Shown here one piece after another: positions 26,419-36,636 of a DNA stretch of 64,000 nucleotides (within the stretch, counting starts at the first letter, position 1; each line of letters opens with the position of its first letter). The stretch comes from Enhygromyxa salina (GTDB lineage Bacteria > Myxococcota_A > Polyangia > Nannocystales > Nannocystaceae). The translations under genes and the position numbers were made by a program. The DNA lies in the NCBI RefSeq assembly GCF_002994635.1, contig NZ_PVNL01000035.1, positions 62,001 to 126,000 of the forward strand, read 5' to 3'. The notes below the pieces were generated by a model, which was not told the DNA's origin, ran no database searches, and saw only the letters and a list, made by a program, of their open reading frames with translations.

Positions 26419-26580
26419 CAGCCCGTGGTGCAATGCATCGCGGCTCCTCGCGCCGGAATTTTCGTCGAGGGCGAGGCGTCGAAACGCAGCTGTACCGGGC
26501 GTACTGCAAGTTTCGGCAACGCTGCCCTCGGCGAAAAGGCCAAGCGAGGTGTCGTGAGGCATTGCACCACGGGCTGCTAG
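26415..26580. mobile_element. MITE-like palindromic element, copy 1 (166 bp)
   Basis: The element is bounded by CTAG at both ends and has perfect 18-bp terminal inverted repeats (CAGCCCGTGGTGCAATGC). Its two halves are also imperfectly self-complementary further in (TTTTCGTCGAGGGC against the reverse complement TTTTCGCCGAGGGC), so it can fold into one long hairpin. A second copy at 51609-51774 differs at only 3 of 166 positions. CTAG is probably the duplicated target site. It encodes no transposase, so it would be moved in trans. Here it sits between two convergent genes whose TAG stops are both supplied by the flanking CTAGs. Confidence 0.88.
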
Positions 26581-27185
26581 ACCTCCTCGAGCGTCAGGAT
26601 CACGTCCCCACGCCCAAGGTCTGCCTGATCCGCCGCCACAATCGACAAGATCTTCGCCTTCGCCGGCAACTTCGGATTGTCATAGTTCACGCGCGTGAAC
26701 GTCTTCATGACCTCGAGCAGCCCGATCGTCTGCCCTCGCTCGATGATCTGCCCCGCGACCACGAACGCCGGCTTGTCGGGCGCGGCGCGCTGATAAAACC
26801 GACCGCTCGAGGGTGAGGTGAAGGTCAGCGTGCCGTCGGCGTTGGCGGGTCCGCGCTCGGCCTCGCGCGAGCTGTGCAGCGCCCCGCCGAGCGCCTCGGG
26901 ATCGAGGCACAGCAGCCGCGCGCCGAAGTCGACGTGACGGCGGGTGAGCTCGATCTCCTCGGGCTCCTCGCTGACGATCCCAAGCGCAGCTTCGGGCGCG
27001 CGCAACCGATGCAGCACGCCGAGGATCTCGATCCAGCCAAGCTCGTCGCCGGGCCGGACCAGCGCGCCAGCGGCGGGAGGGTCGCGCCACAGGCCCGGCG
27101 CCGGGGCCAGCAACGCTGTGCGTCCGCCGTCGAGGTGCTCGAGGGTGGCGAGGAGTTCTGGAACAAATTGCCGGCTGTCAGACAT
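26577..27185 (-). CDS. Biotin/lipoyl-carrier domain protein (BCCP-like)
   Basis: The C-terminal 80 residues of this 202-residue protein form a biotinyl/lipoyl-type hammerhead (LTFTSPSSGRFYQRAAPDKP, GQIIERGQTIGLLEVMKTF). Lys161 in EVMKT would be the modified residue; the usual context is EAMKM, so Thr after Lys is unusual. The N-terminal half looks like a second, degenerate carrier domain (ALLAPAPGLWRD ... VRPGDELGWIEILGVLHRL) with no lysine at the turn. It may serve the acyl-CoA carboxylase encoded at 59.0-62.1 kb, which has no carrier next to it. Its TAG stop lies in the right-hand CTAG of the MITE-like element. Confidence 0.72.
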   Translation of the reverse strand: MSDSRQFVPELLATLEHLDGGRTALLAPAPGLWRDPPAAGALVRPGDELGWIEILGVLHRLRAPEAALGIVSEEPEEIELTRRHVDFGARLLCLDPEALGGALHSSREAERGPANADGTLTFTSPSSGRFYQRAAPDKPAFVVAGQIIERGQTIGLLEVMKTFTRVNYDNPKLPAKAKILSIVAADQADLGRGDVILTLEEV

Positions 27186-27345
27186 GCTCGTATCGGCGCG
27201 GCCAGCCTACTACAGGCCCACCCACGGGAGGCGGCGGCGATAGCGCTTGATGTCTACCTGGACGCAGCTGGCCATGGGGATCCGTGTTTGGCGTTTGGGC
27301 CGCAGCGGCTGTCAGAGACGCGAGCGAGGTGCTCTACTGCCCCGC

Positions 27346-28713
27346 GTGGAGCCCGCGGTCGCCGCCAAACTATCCTGGCCCAGGACCCGGGCTTGGCCGG
27401 TCCTCGGTCACTTGCCTGGGATGATCAGCCTCGGGTTGATCCCGTTTGTCGATCAGGCGTGGCGTCAGCTCGGTGATTGTTTCGAATTCGGCGTCGCTGG
27501 CGAGACGATCAAGGTCGTCGTGCACCCCGACGACGCGGAGTCGCTGCTGCTGCGGCGGCGGGACAAGTACGCCAAGGGCGGCTCCTACGATCAGTTTCGG
27601 CGGCACGTGGGCACCGGCCTGATCGGCGCGGAGGGTCAGGCGTGGCGGACCGAGCGGCGGATCATCCAGCCGAGCTTCACGCGGAGCACGATCGCCAAGC
27701 TGTCCGATCAGATGGTCGCGCAGACCGACCGGATGCTCGAACGCTGGGCGCAGACGGTGCCACCGGGCGAGGCCTTCGATGTTCACCCCGAGCTGATGCG
27801 GCTCACGCTCGAGATCATCGCCGAGTCGCTGTTCGAGCTGACGTTCGACGGCCAAGAAGGTGCGCTCGACATGCAGGCGATCAGCGACGCGGTCGAGCTG
27901 ATCTCCCAGCGCGTCACCGCGGTCGCCGAGTTCCCAAGCTGGGTGCCGACACCGGGCAACCGCAGGCTCGAGCGCGCCGTGGCCGGGCTGAATCGCGTGG
28001 TCAGGCAGATCATCGATCATCGGCGAGCCAGCGGCGAAGATCGTGACGACCTGCTCGGCGCGCTGTTGCGGGGTCGAGATGACAACGGCGCCGCGCTCGA
28101 GTACGAGCAGCTGCGCGACGAGGTCGTGACAATGGTGGTGGCCGGTCACGAGACCACCGCGGTCGCGCTCGGGTGGACGCTGTGGCTGCTGAGTCAGCAC
28201 CCGGACCTGCGCGCACGCATGATCGAAGAGATCGACGGCGCGCTCGGTGGTCGGGCGCCCACGTCCGCCGACCTGGCGAAGCTCGGCTACGTCAAACAGG
28301 TCGCCCGCGAGAGCATGCGCTTGATCCCGCCGACTTGGGCGGTCGCGCGCAACTGCGTGACCGCCGACACGCTTGGCCCCGGTCACCCGGTCGAGCCAGG
28401 CGTCCGGGTCATGCACATGATCTGGCTGACCCATCGGCACCCGGAGTTTTGGCCCGACCCCGAGCGATTCGACCCCGATCGCTTCGAGCCCGAGGTGTTC
28501 GCCAAGCAGCACAAGTTCGCCTACACCCCGTTCTCCGAGGGGCCGCGCAAGTGCATCGGTGAGCATTTCTCGACTGTGGAGTTGATGTTGGTGCTCACTC
28601 GCTTGTTTCAGCGGTTCGATCTCGAGGCTGCGCCTGGGTTTACGCCGGAGATCGACTACCAGCTGACCACGCGTCCGCGGACCGGCATCATGATGCGCCG
28701 ACGCGAACGCTAG
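27346..28713 (+). CDS. Cytochrome P450
   Basis: With a GTG start at 27346 the protein is 455 residues, the usual bacterial P450 length; the frame stays open to 27247, so a longer form is possible. The hallmarks are the I-helix AGHETT (about 265-270), the K-helix ExxR (Glu322-Arg325) and the haem loop FSEGPRKCIG with ligand Cys403. The F-x-E variation is common in CYP102-like and fatty-acid-related clades. No ferredoxin or reductase gene is adjacent, so electrons must come from elsewhere. Substrate is unknown; the gene stands alone between divergent and convergent neighbours rather than in a biosynthetic cluster. Confidence 0.9.
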   Translation: MEPAVAAKLSWPRTRAWPVLGHLPGMISLGLIPFVDQAWRQLGDCFEFGVAGETIKVVVHPDDAESLLLRRRDKYAKGGSYDQFRRHVGTGLIGAEGQAWRTERRIIQPSFTRSTIAKLSDQMVAQTDRMLERWAQTVPPGEAFDVHPELMRLTLEIIAESLFELTFDGQEGALDMQAISDAVELISQRVTAVAEFPSWVPTPGNRRLERAVAGLNRVVRQIIDHRRASGEDRDDLLGALLRGRDDNGAALEYEQLRDEVVTMVVAGHETTAVALGWTLWLLSQHPDLRARMIEEIDGALGGRAPTSADLAKLGYVKQVARESMRLIPPTWAVARNCVTADTLGPGHPVEPGVRVMHMIWLTHRHPEFWPDPERFDPDRFEPEVFAKQHKFAYTPFSEGPRKCIGEHFSTVELMLVLTRLFQRFDLEAAPGFTPEIDYQLTTRPRTGIMMRRRER

Positions 28714-28737
28714 GTGCTGGGCCCGACCATCTCGATC

Positions 28738-30090
<1,353 letters not shown>

Positions 30091-30363
30091 GAAGTCAGCT
30101 TGTAGCCGAAAAGCCCGACCGTCGGATAGCGCTGCCCGTAGTCGCGATATTGTGGGTGCACCCACGCTCATTTTCAGGGTGCTTCACGGATTTCCAGCCT
30201 TGCCCAGCTCGTCGTTGTAGTTGCCCATGATCACGGGCGTGACGCGAGCTCGCGGAGGCGGATGAGCTAAACAAAGGCGCCTTCTTGATTGCGTGAATCG
30301 CACCCTGCGGTCTCGACGTCGAACCAGGGCGAGCACGTCGGCGTGTGCGTGGTCTCGTGAGCG

Positions 30364-31245
30364 CTACCGGGTCGCGTTGTGAACAGCCTGGGGCTTCGAG
30401 CAAAGCTGCGGACGCAGGGCGCCGGGCAACCGATAGCAGCACCGGTTGCCCTCGCACGCGACGGACTCGTCCTGCGGCAGCACGATGTGCTCGATCGTCA
30501 CGCCCGAGATGAACGCGTTGTCATCACCTTCTCGCCGCGGATATTCGATCGGCGTATAGGCCTTGACCACCCTCGCCTCGCCATAGGCCGCGGCGTCGAA
30601 CTCGAGCGCGTAGGTCCCGTCGGAGCGGAGGGCGTAGTCCTGGTTGTCGAGGTCTCCGATCGCATAGACGGCGGCGCTGCAGGTTTTGGGTGCCGGCTTC
30701 AGGTCACCCGGCTTCACGTCCAGCCACAGGATCACGCCGCGAAGGTCATCGAGGACGTTGGTGCAGGCGTCTGGTGTCGCGGCTCCGATGCTCCGGACCT
30801 GCACGTGATCGTCGTCGATGTCCATCACGCGCACCAACAATCCACGGCTGGACCTCGGAACCCGTGCGACCTCGAAGGGCTCGCGCTGATAGCCGAAGTC
30901 CCACACCGACTTGCCAGGCCGAACCAGCGCCACGCCGCCGAGGATCGGGAAGCGCTCGCAGCAACGCTTGGGACACTCGACCTCGTACTCGCAGGCCTCG
31001 TGGGTATTTTTAGGTCCGCCTGGACAGTAGCCCATACGCTCGAGCCGACATTGACCGATGTCGTTGCGAATGCACGCCTGACACTCAGGCTGATCCAACG
31101 TGACCGGCGGAAAGCTCGGCGGCTCACTCGGGTGCTGAGCCGAGCTCGGTGGCTGCTCGTGCCCGACTTGCTCACGGGCGCTGGGACCCGTGCAGGCCGG
31201 CACGCCGAGCATCAGCACGAAGCCCCAATGTCGCAACTCGTGCAT
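30364..31245 (-). CDS. Predicted cysteine-rich lipoprotein of unknown function
   Basis: 293 residues from ATG 31245 with a signal peptide and lipobox-like GVPAC. A Pro/Ser-rich spacer (about 22-48) leads into a Cys-rich segment (CQACIRNDIGQC ... CEYEVECPKRCCERF) and then a beta-rich domain containing further cysteines, including a CCY motif near the end. The many paired cysteines imply an extracellular disulfide-bonded protein. No enzyme motif is seen and the family is not recognised. Such orphan lipoproteins are frequent in this window. Confidence 0.68.
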   Translation of the reverse strand: MHELRHWGFVLMLGVPACTGPSAREQVGHEQPPSSAQHPSEPPSFPPVTLDQPECQACIRNDIGQCRLERMGYCPGGPKNTHEACEYEVECPKRCCERFPILGGVALVRPGKSVWDFGYQREPFEVARVPRSSRGLLVRVMDIDDDHVQVRSIGAATPDACTNVLDDLRGVILWLDVKPGDLKPAPKTCSAAVYAIGDLDNQDYALRSDGTYALEFDAAAYGEARVVKAYTPIEYPRREGDDNAFISGVTIEHIVLPQDESVACEGNRCCYRLPGALRPQLCSKPQAVHNATR

Positions 31246-31379
31246 CTCGTCGCGTCCTCGAGGATTGAACGGTTGGCTGTCGTCATCAATCCCGCCCCAA
31301 CGCAGAGCGCCCCACGGCTCAGGCCTTGCTAGAAGTCGCCAAGCCCAACGACTCGCTCCCCGAAGTTGGTGGGGCTCAG

Positions 31380-31664
31380 GATGGTACCGGGGGCCGAGGC
31401 GCTACTGCCAGAGCTGACATTGGTGCCGAGCGTCGAGCGCGAGGTCCTGGTCGCCACCAGGCATAGCGCAGGGTACTCTCGCCGTGGTGGAAGGCGACGA
31501 CGACACGTCAGAGGTCGACGCGCGGGAGCGGTCCGAGGTTCGCTGTCAGCGGCGAGGACGTGCTCGATCTCAGGCGGCACGATCGGGCTCGGCTGGAGCC
31601 GGCGATGTCGGACTACGCCGGGCAGCGCGAGCGGCTGGGGTGCGTGAGTGGAGAGCTTCCGTGA
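31380..31664 (+). pseudogene. Possible decayed coding fragment upstream of the propeller gene
   Basis: Protein-like stretches appear in successive plus-strand frames: ELTLVPSVEREVLVATRHSA, then VVEGDDDTSEVDARERSEVR, then EDVLDLRRHDRARLEPAMSD. Each is too short alone, and together they would need two frameshifts. The last ends at TGA 31662-31664, overlapping the next gene's ATG. This suggests the eroded 3' end of a gene formerly co-transcribed with it. The evidence is weak; the rest of the 420-bp stretch (31246-31663) shows nothing. Confidence 0.25.
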
Positions 31665-33916
31665 TGAGGGCGTCGCGTCGCGTGCTCGGGTCGGCGTGGC
31701 TGGTCTCGCTCTCGACGTGCACGGCGACGAGCCTGTCTTCGGCCGGTCTCACGAGCACGCCCGAGGGCGCGGCCGCGGCCGCGCCTCGACCGACGGGCTT
31801 CGGATACCGGCTGACGCGGAGCATCGACAACGATCTCGGCTTCCTCGTCGCCCTGGACACCGAGCATCAACGGGCGTTCACGGGCTCGGACCGCGGGGTC
31901 CTTCGCTACTGGAATCTGGACACGGGGGCGCTGCTCGCCGAGCACCCGGATCGCGGATCGGGTTATGACGCGTACATTAGCGAGGACGAGGGCCTCGTGG
32001 CGCTCGACTACGACGATCACATCAGCGTGTGGCGCACGGCCGATGGCAGCTTGCTGGCCGAGTGGGAGTTTCCGACCGAAGACACGGCTCTGAGCCCGGA
32101 TGGGCGCTGGCTTGCGAGCTGCTCCCCCGAGGGCGAGGTGAGCCTGTGGGAGTCGACGACCGGTGAGCTCGTCAACGCTTGGGCGACCACTCCTGGTCGG
32201 CGGCTCACCTTTGGAAAGAGCCGCAATCGCCTCCTCGGACGTAGTGAAAACGACGAAGGCGAGGCGATCTTGTGGTCCGTGCCCGAAGGTCGGGAGATCG
32301 CACGACTCGCGGGAGCCCGCTACTTGGACCGGCACTACGTCCGTGGGCAGGGACCCGATTGTCAGGTCTGGCGCAGCGAGGATGGCCAGAGCTGGCTGTC
32401 TGCGTCAGGCGTGTGCCGCGGAATCTCGGACGACGGGACCATGCTGCTGACGCGAACTGACTCGGGATGGCAGCGCTGGTCGCTGGCCGGGCGCAAGCTC
32501 GAGTCGACGGTGCAGATCGACGGCTACGCATTGACTGCGGCGGACTCGCCCGACGCATCCTTGCTCGCGGTCTCGCTGGACGAAGCCACACAGGTGTGGG
32601 ACACCGTTAGCGGCCAGCGGTTGTTTCAGCTGCCGTACGCGTCGGAGCTACGGTTTTGGAACGGTGGCCGCGAGCTTCTGCTGCGGCCGGTGGGCGGAGC
32701 CCTCACCCGCGTCGACCTCACGACTGGGCGGACCATCCAGATGCTCCCCGAGGGCGACCTCCTGGGCATCCACGAGGACTCGATCTACACGATGTCCGAC
32801 TCGCTGACGCGATGGTCGGCGGGCGACGGTCAGCTGCAAGTGCGGACCGCCGAGCGCCTGCGGGTCCATTCGGCTGAGCTCGACGCCAGCGGGCGCCGGA
32901 TCGTGGGAGCGCTCGGTGACGGGGTGCAGATTTGGGACGCACAGACGGGCGAGCGCGAGCGGCGATGCGAGGGGTTGTCTGACGTGCATCTCGTGCGGTG
33001 GTTGCCCGGCGATCAGGTCTTGGTCGCCGAGCAGTCTCACACCTTCGTCGTCGACCTGACCACGTGTGAGCCGGGGCCCCCGATCGAGACCACCAACGGC
33101 GACTTCAGTCCGCTGTACTGGGACATCGCGCCCCAGCCGGGAGGCGCCGCCTTCGCCCTACCCGGGGCCGGGGGTATTTGGGTATTCGACGGTCGTCGGC
33201 CGGAGCCGATGTCCGTCGCGCCATACGGAAGGGCGGTGGACTGGGCAGCGGGCGGGATGCTGGCGATCGCGGATATGGACATCATCCGCGTGCTCACGAC
33301 GACCGGCGAGCTCGTGGGTGAGCTCGGGCGTGGGCCGCTGCCGCGCGACGAGTCGATCCAGCTCGGGAACGACCCCGGCCCCACAGGGATACCGTGGTCA
33401 GGGATCTGGGACGACATCGCGCTCCACCCTAACGGGTGGCTCGCGGTCGCAGACGAGAGCGCGCTCGTCGTCTTCGACGTGGCCACCGGTGAACGGCGCA
33501 GTGAGACCGAACTCGAGCTGACGAACAATCAGAGCGCGAGGGTATCTTTTGATCCGACCGGGCGATGGTTGATGGTAGCGATCTACACGCTGGCCACCCC
33601 GCACACGCTCCAGGTTCGCGCGGCCTCGGATATGTCGCTCGTGTGGTCGATCGGCGCGGACCCGGCCTCGACCGAGGTCGAGGCGTCTGGGCGCTTCTTC
33701 GGGTTTGCCTGGCACCCGCGAGGGGCGTCGTTGGTCGTGACCCGCGACAGCGAGGACGGGGCGCAGGTGCTGGCCGTGGAGCCGAAGACGTGGCGTGTCG
33801 TCGAGCTCGAGCTTCGGGGGCGCAGCTATCGGCTGGGGGAGCCGCGGTTGTCTGCAGACGGGCGTCGACTGCTGGTCCCCGACGGTGACGACCGATTGTT
33901 GATCTTCGACGAGTGA
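31664..33916 (+). CDS. WD40-like beta-propeller protein, probably exported
   Basis: ATG 31664 yields 750 residues. The N-terminus has a hydrophobic signal-like segment (about 7-22) with a cysteine after it, though the lipobox is poor. The body is built of repeated strands with WD-like ends: GVLRYWNLDTGALLAEH, HISVWRTADGSLLAEW, GEVSLWESTTGELVNAW. These fit one or two WD40-type propellers. A longer upstream frame exists but is Arg-rich and unlikely. Propellers of this kind generally act as interaction platforms. No neighbouring gene is clearly functionally linked. Confidence 0.75.
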   Translation: MRASRRVLGSAWLVSLSTCTATSLSSAGLTSTPEGAAAAAPRPTGFGYRLTRSIDNDLGFLVALDTEHQRAFTGSDRGVLRYWNLDTGALLAEHPDRGSGYDAYISEDEGLVALDYDDHISVWRTADGSLLAEWEFPTEDTALSPDGRWLASCSPEGEVSLWESTTGELVNAWATTPGRRLTFGKSRNRLLGRSENDEGEAILWSVPEGREIARLAGARYLDRHYVRGQGPDCQVWRSEDGQSWLSASGVCRGISDDGTMLLTRTDSGWQRWSLAGRKLESTVQIDGYALTAADSPDASLLAVSLDEATQVWDTVSGQRLFQLPYASELRFWNGGRELLLRPVGGALTRVDLTTGRTIQMLPEGDLLGIHEDSIYTMSDSLTRWSAGDGQLQVRTAERLRVHSAELDASGRRIVGALGDGVQIWDAQTGERERRCEGLSDVHLVRWLPGDQVLVAEQSHTFVVDLTTCEPGPPIETTNGDFSPLYWDIAPQPGGAAFALPGAGGIWVFDGRRPEPMSVAPYGRAVDWAAGGMLAIADMDIIRVLTTTGELVGELGRGPLPRDESIQLGNDPGPTGIPWSGIWDDIALHPNGWLAVADESALVVFDVATGERRSETELELTNNQSARVSFDPTGRWLMVAIYTLATPHTLQVRAASDMSLVWSIGADPASTEVEASGRFFGFAWHPRGASLVVTRDSEDGAQVLAVEPKTWRVVELELRGRSYRLGEPRLSADGRRLLVPDGDDRLLIFDE

Positions 33917-34087
33917 TGGGACCGCAAAACCAGATCCCGACGATGTGTTGATCGGGTTCGATGTGACGAATGACCCATGGGGCTCCAGATACTCTACGAT
34001 TTTTGTCACCCCTCTCGAGACCACCGCCAACTCATCGCCCAGCTTCGTGGGTGGTCACGAACGTTCCAAGTCTGCTAGATTCGCAGC

Positions 34088-36607
34088 TTGAACGGCGCCC
34101 CGATCAAGCCGCTGAACTCACGCGTGCTACGGATCTGGAACCAGTGGCAAAAGCTACTGCTCGCGCTGGTGCTCGTATGCGCGACCGGCTGGAGCCCGCC
34201 CGACACTGATCCAGCGCAGACCGATCCCGCTGTCGAGCCCAAGCCTGCGACCCCCGCCAAGCCGACGCTCGACTCAAAGCAGCGAACGCCCCACTACCTC
34301 AAGGTCGGTCGGTGGATGGGGCGTGTGGTCGAGCGCACGCCCGAGTCAGTCCGCTATCACTTCAAGGCGCCAGACGGCTCGATCACGATCATCGAGCTCT
34401 CCCCCCGCCAGCCCGGCGACTCCCCACGGTTCGGCACCGACGAGGTCACGGTCTCACCGGAGCCTGGTGTCGCCGCCGACCCCGAGCTGTTGGACGCGGT
34501 CACGACCTGGCTACAGCGCAGCGAAGATGGCCCGAGTAAGCCCGATCACCACGAGGAGCCAGAAGATCGAGACCACGGGGACCCGGACTCGCCAGCCGTG
34601 AAGGCGCCGCTGGTCCGCGCGATCGGTCAGGGGCTGTTTGGCCTGTGGCTGCTCGCCGGATTGATCACGCTAGTTGGAGCGTGGCGGCGTCGACGAAGCT
34701 CCGCGCGGCCATCCCCGGTCGAGGCCAGCTTGTGGATCACGCTGGGTGTTCCGCTGCTGATCGCGTTCCTCGCGTTCAGTCTACGCCTGCTCCTCGCCGC
34801 GCCGACCCCTCTAGATGACGACGCACTCGCCGATCTCGGCGCAGGGATGAGCTGCGCCACCGGGCAGTGCCCCGGCGGCGCGGCGGCCTCGTTTGGCGGC
34901 ATCCGACACGGCACCGGATTCCCGCGCCTGCTCGGGCTGTGCTTCGGCATGGGTCTCGACGTGAGCGGGATCCAGGTGCTGCTCACGGCGTTGTTCGGTC
35001 TCGCGGTGGCGGTGAGCTTCGACGCAGGCCGACGGCTCGGAGGTCCACAATCGGGCGTTGTGGTCGGCGCGCTCGCGGCCGCCGCCGAGCTGAGCCTGCT
35101 ACTCGTGGAGTTGAGCAGCACGGGCGAGATCCTGTGGAACCCCTCGAGCGTCGCGCTGCCGGCAGCGCTGACCCTGGCGGCGATGTTGCGCGGCGCGGCG
35201 ACGGGCCGATCGGGTCCGCTGTTGCTCGCGGGCTTGTTCGCGGGGCTGACCTACGAGGCCCACGTCGCGACCCTGGCGCTGTGGCCCGGCCTGGTGATCG
35301 TGGCGGCGGTGACGGCAGGAGGCACACGATCAACTCGCCCGGCGGCGGTCGAGCTCAGCCTGCGCGCGGCGTGGCTGCCGATGCTCGCGGGCGCGCTCGC
35401 GGTCCCGATGGTCTTGTCGCCAGCGTCGTCGCTGGTCAACGGACGGGTGATCCTCGCCGAGCTCGGCTGGGTTGGGATCGGGGCCAGCGTGCTCAACTGC
35501 CTGGTCCTCAGCGTCGCGCTGCGGCGGTGGATCACGGCAACCGACGAGCCCGGCTGGCGCCCGAGCCCCGCGGTGTTGGCCCTGGCCTTGCCGCTGGCGA
35601 CCCTGATCGTGATCCTGTTCACCTCGGGCTTCGTCGAGGCTCACCCGGTCCGCTATTACGCCCCCGCGTTCCCGGTGATCGCCGTCGCGGGTGCGTGGCT
35701 GCTGGTCTGGGTGGTGTCGCGCCGCGTCGAGACCCAGCGCGCGCGCGTCGGGGTGACGGCGCTGGTCGGCGCGGGGATCGTGCTGGCTTCGCTGGCTGCG
35801 TACATCGGGCGAATGGCCGTCGATCGAGATCGCTGGAACCACGCCGATGTCCGGGCGATCGCGGCGGTGTTGCGCGACCATGGGATCGGCGGTGGCGAGC
35901 TGCACCTGGCGATCCGCGGGGCCCAGTGCGGGCGCGACAGCTACGGGGATCGGGGCCAGCGCCTCGACGAGCTGCTCGTTGGTGGCCTGCGCCTGTTCGG
36001 TGAGATCAGCCTCGACCCGCTCGCGCAGGGCCGGCCTGGGACCACGTGGTACGTCGTCAAGCTGCGCAACGACGCGGTGGCCGAGCTGCCAGCGGACGCG
36101 ACGACCCTCGCGTCGGGCACCACGCACACGATCGTGATGGCGCCGTACGAGCCTGTGCTGGACCTCGCGGCGATGCGCCACTGTGTCCGCCTGGCGGGAG
36201 CTGAGCCCAGCTGTGTGTTGGCCAAGCCGCTGCCGGTCGCTCCGCTCGGTCGCCTGATCCTCCCGCACCACGATCCGGGGCGGCAGCCAGCCGCGGACCA
36301 GGAGCTGGTCGCTTACTATTACGAAGTCCCGCTGCACCCAGTCTCGACCCGGCGGCGGACGACGCTGTGGGTCAACTCGCAGCGCGCTCCCGGACCGTGG
36401 CGGATCGTCGAGCTCACGGGTGGGGCCTCTACCACCACAGAGCTGCCCGCGACGCAGGTCGAGCTGAGCGTCGAGCCGGGAGCGGCGGCCTCGGTCACGG
36501 TTGGGTACCTGCTCGACGACGGCGATCCGTGGTGGGGCCAGTGGCCGCCGCTGCTCGAGCTGCCGGAGGACCCGCAGCTGCGGGCGCTGGTGTTGCCCCG
36601 CGAGTGA
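34088..36607 (+). CDS. GT-C-like polytopic membrane protein
   Basis: The likely start is TTG 34088, as no ATG or GTG precedes the first hydrophobic helix (about 22-33). A soluble segment to about 178 is followed by roughly ten helices (179-590) and a soluble C-terminal domain of about 240 residues. The loop after the second core helix has acidic residues then paired cysteines (DDDALADL ... CATGQC). This is the position where GT-C glycosyltransferases carry the catalytic Asp. The next gene encodes a paralogue with the same features, 29 bp away. They probably act together on lipid-linked sugars, but the substrate is unknown. Confidence 0.65.
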   Translation: MNGAPIKPLNSRVLRIWNQWQKLLLALVLVCATGWSPPDTDPAQTDPAVEPKPATPAKPTLDSKQRTPHYLKVGRWMGRVVERTPESVRYHFKAPDGSITIIELSPRQPGDSPRFGTDEVTVSPEPGVAADPELLDAVTTWLQRSEDGPSKPDHHEEPEDRDHGDPDSPAVKAPLVRAIGQGLFGLWLLAGLITLVGAWRRRRSSARPSPVEASLWITLGVPLLIAFLAFSLRLLLAAPTPLDDDALADLGAGMSCATGQCPGGAAASFGGIRHGTGFPRLLGLCFGMGLDVSGIQVLLTALFGLAVAVSFDAGRRLGGPQSGVVVGALAAAAELSLLLVELSSTGEILWNPSSVALPAALTLAAMLRGAATGRSGPLLLAGLFAGLTYEAHVATLALWPGLVIVAAVTAGGTRSTRPAAVELSLRAAWLPMLAGALAVPMVLSPASSLVNGRVILAELGWVGIGASVLNCLVLSVALRRWITATDEPGWRPSPAVLALALPLATLIVILFTSGFVEAHPVRYYAPAFPVIAVAGAWLLVWVVSRRVETQRARVGVTALVGAGIVLASLAAYIGRMAVDRDRWNHADVRAIAAVLRDHGIGGGELHLAIRGAQCGRDSYGDRGQRLDELLVGGLRLFGEISLDPLAQGRPGTTWYVVKLRNDAVAELPADATTLASGTTHTIVMAPYEPVLDLAAMRHCVRLAGAEPSCVLAKPLPVAPLGRLILPHHDPGRQPAADQELVAYYYEVPLHPVSTRRRTTLWVNSQRAPGPWRIVELTGGASTTTELPATQVELSVEPGAAASVTVGYLLDDGDPWWGQWPPLLELPEDPQLRALVLPRE

Positions 36608-36636
36608 ACCCGCGAGACATCCAGTAGGATGCGCGG

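Noticed and set aside
26044-26562. Minus-strand open frame running through the MITE-like element, similar in both copies
   Set aside because: The shared peptide only reflects shared DNA; the frame is anchored in different flanking sequence in each copy and has no start of its own inside the element.
30095-30457. 120-codon minus-strand frame between two lipoprotein genes
   Set aside because: It overlaps the 3' end of one lipoprotein gene and has Arg/Ser-rich shadow composition.
31329-31580. 83-codon minus-strand frame upstream of the propeller gene
   Set aside because: Low-complexity Arg/Ser/Thr composition and no conserved motif; plus-strand fragments explain the region better.
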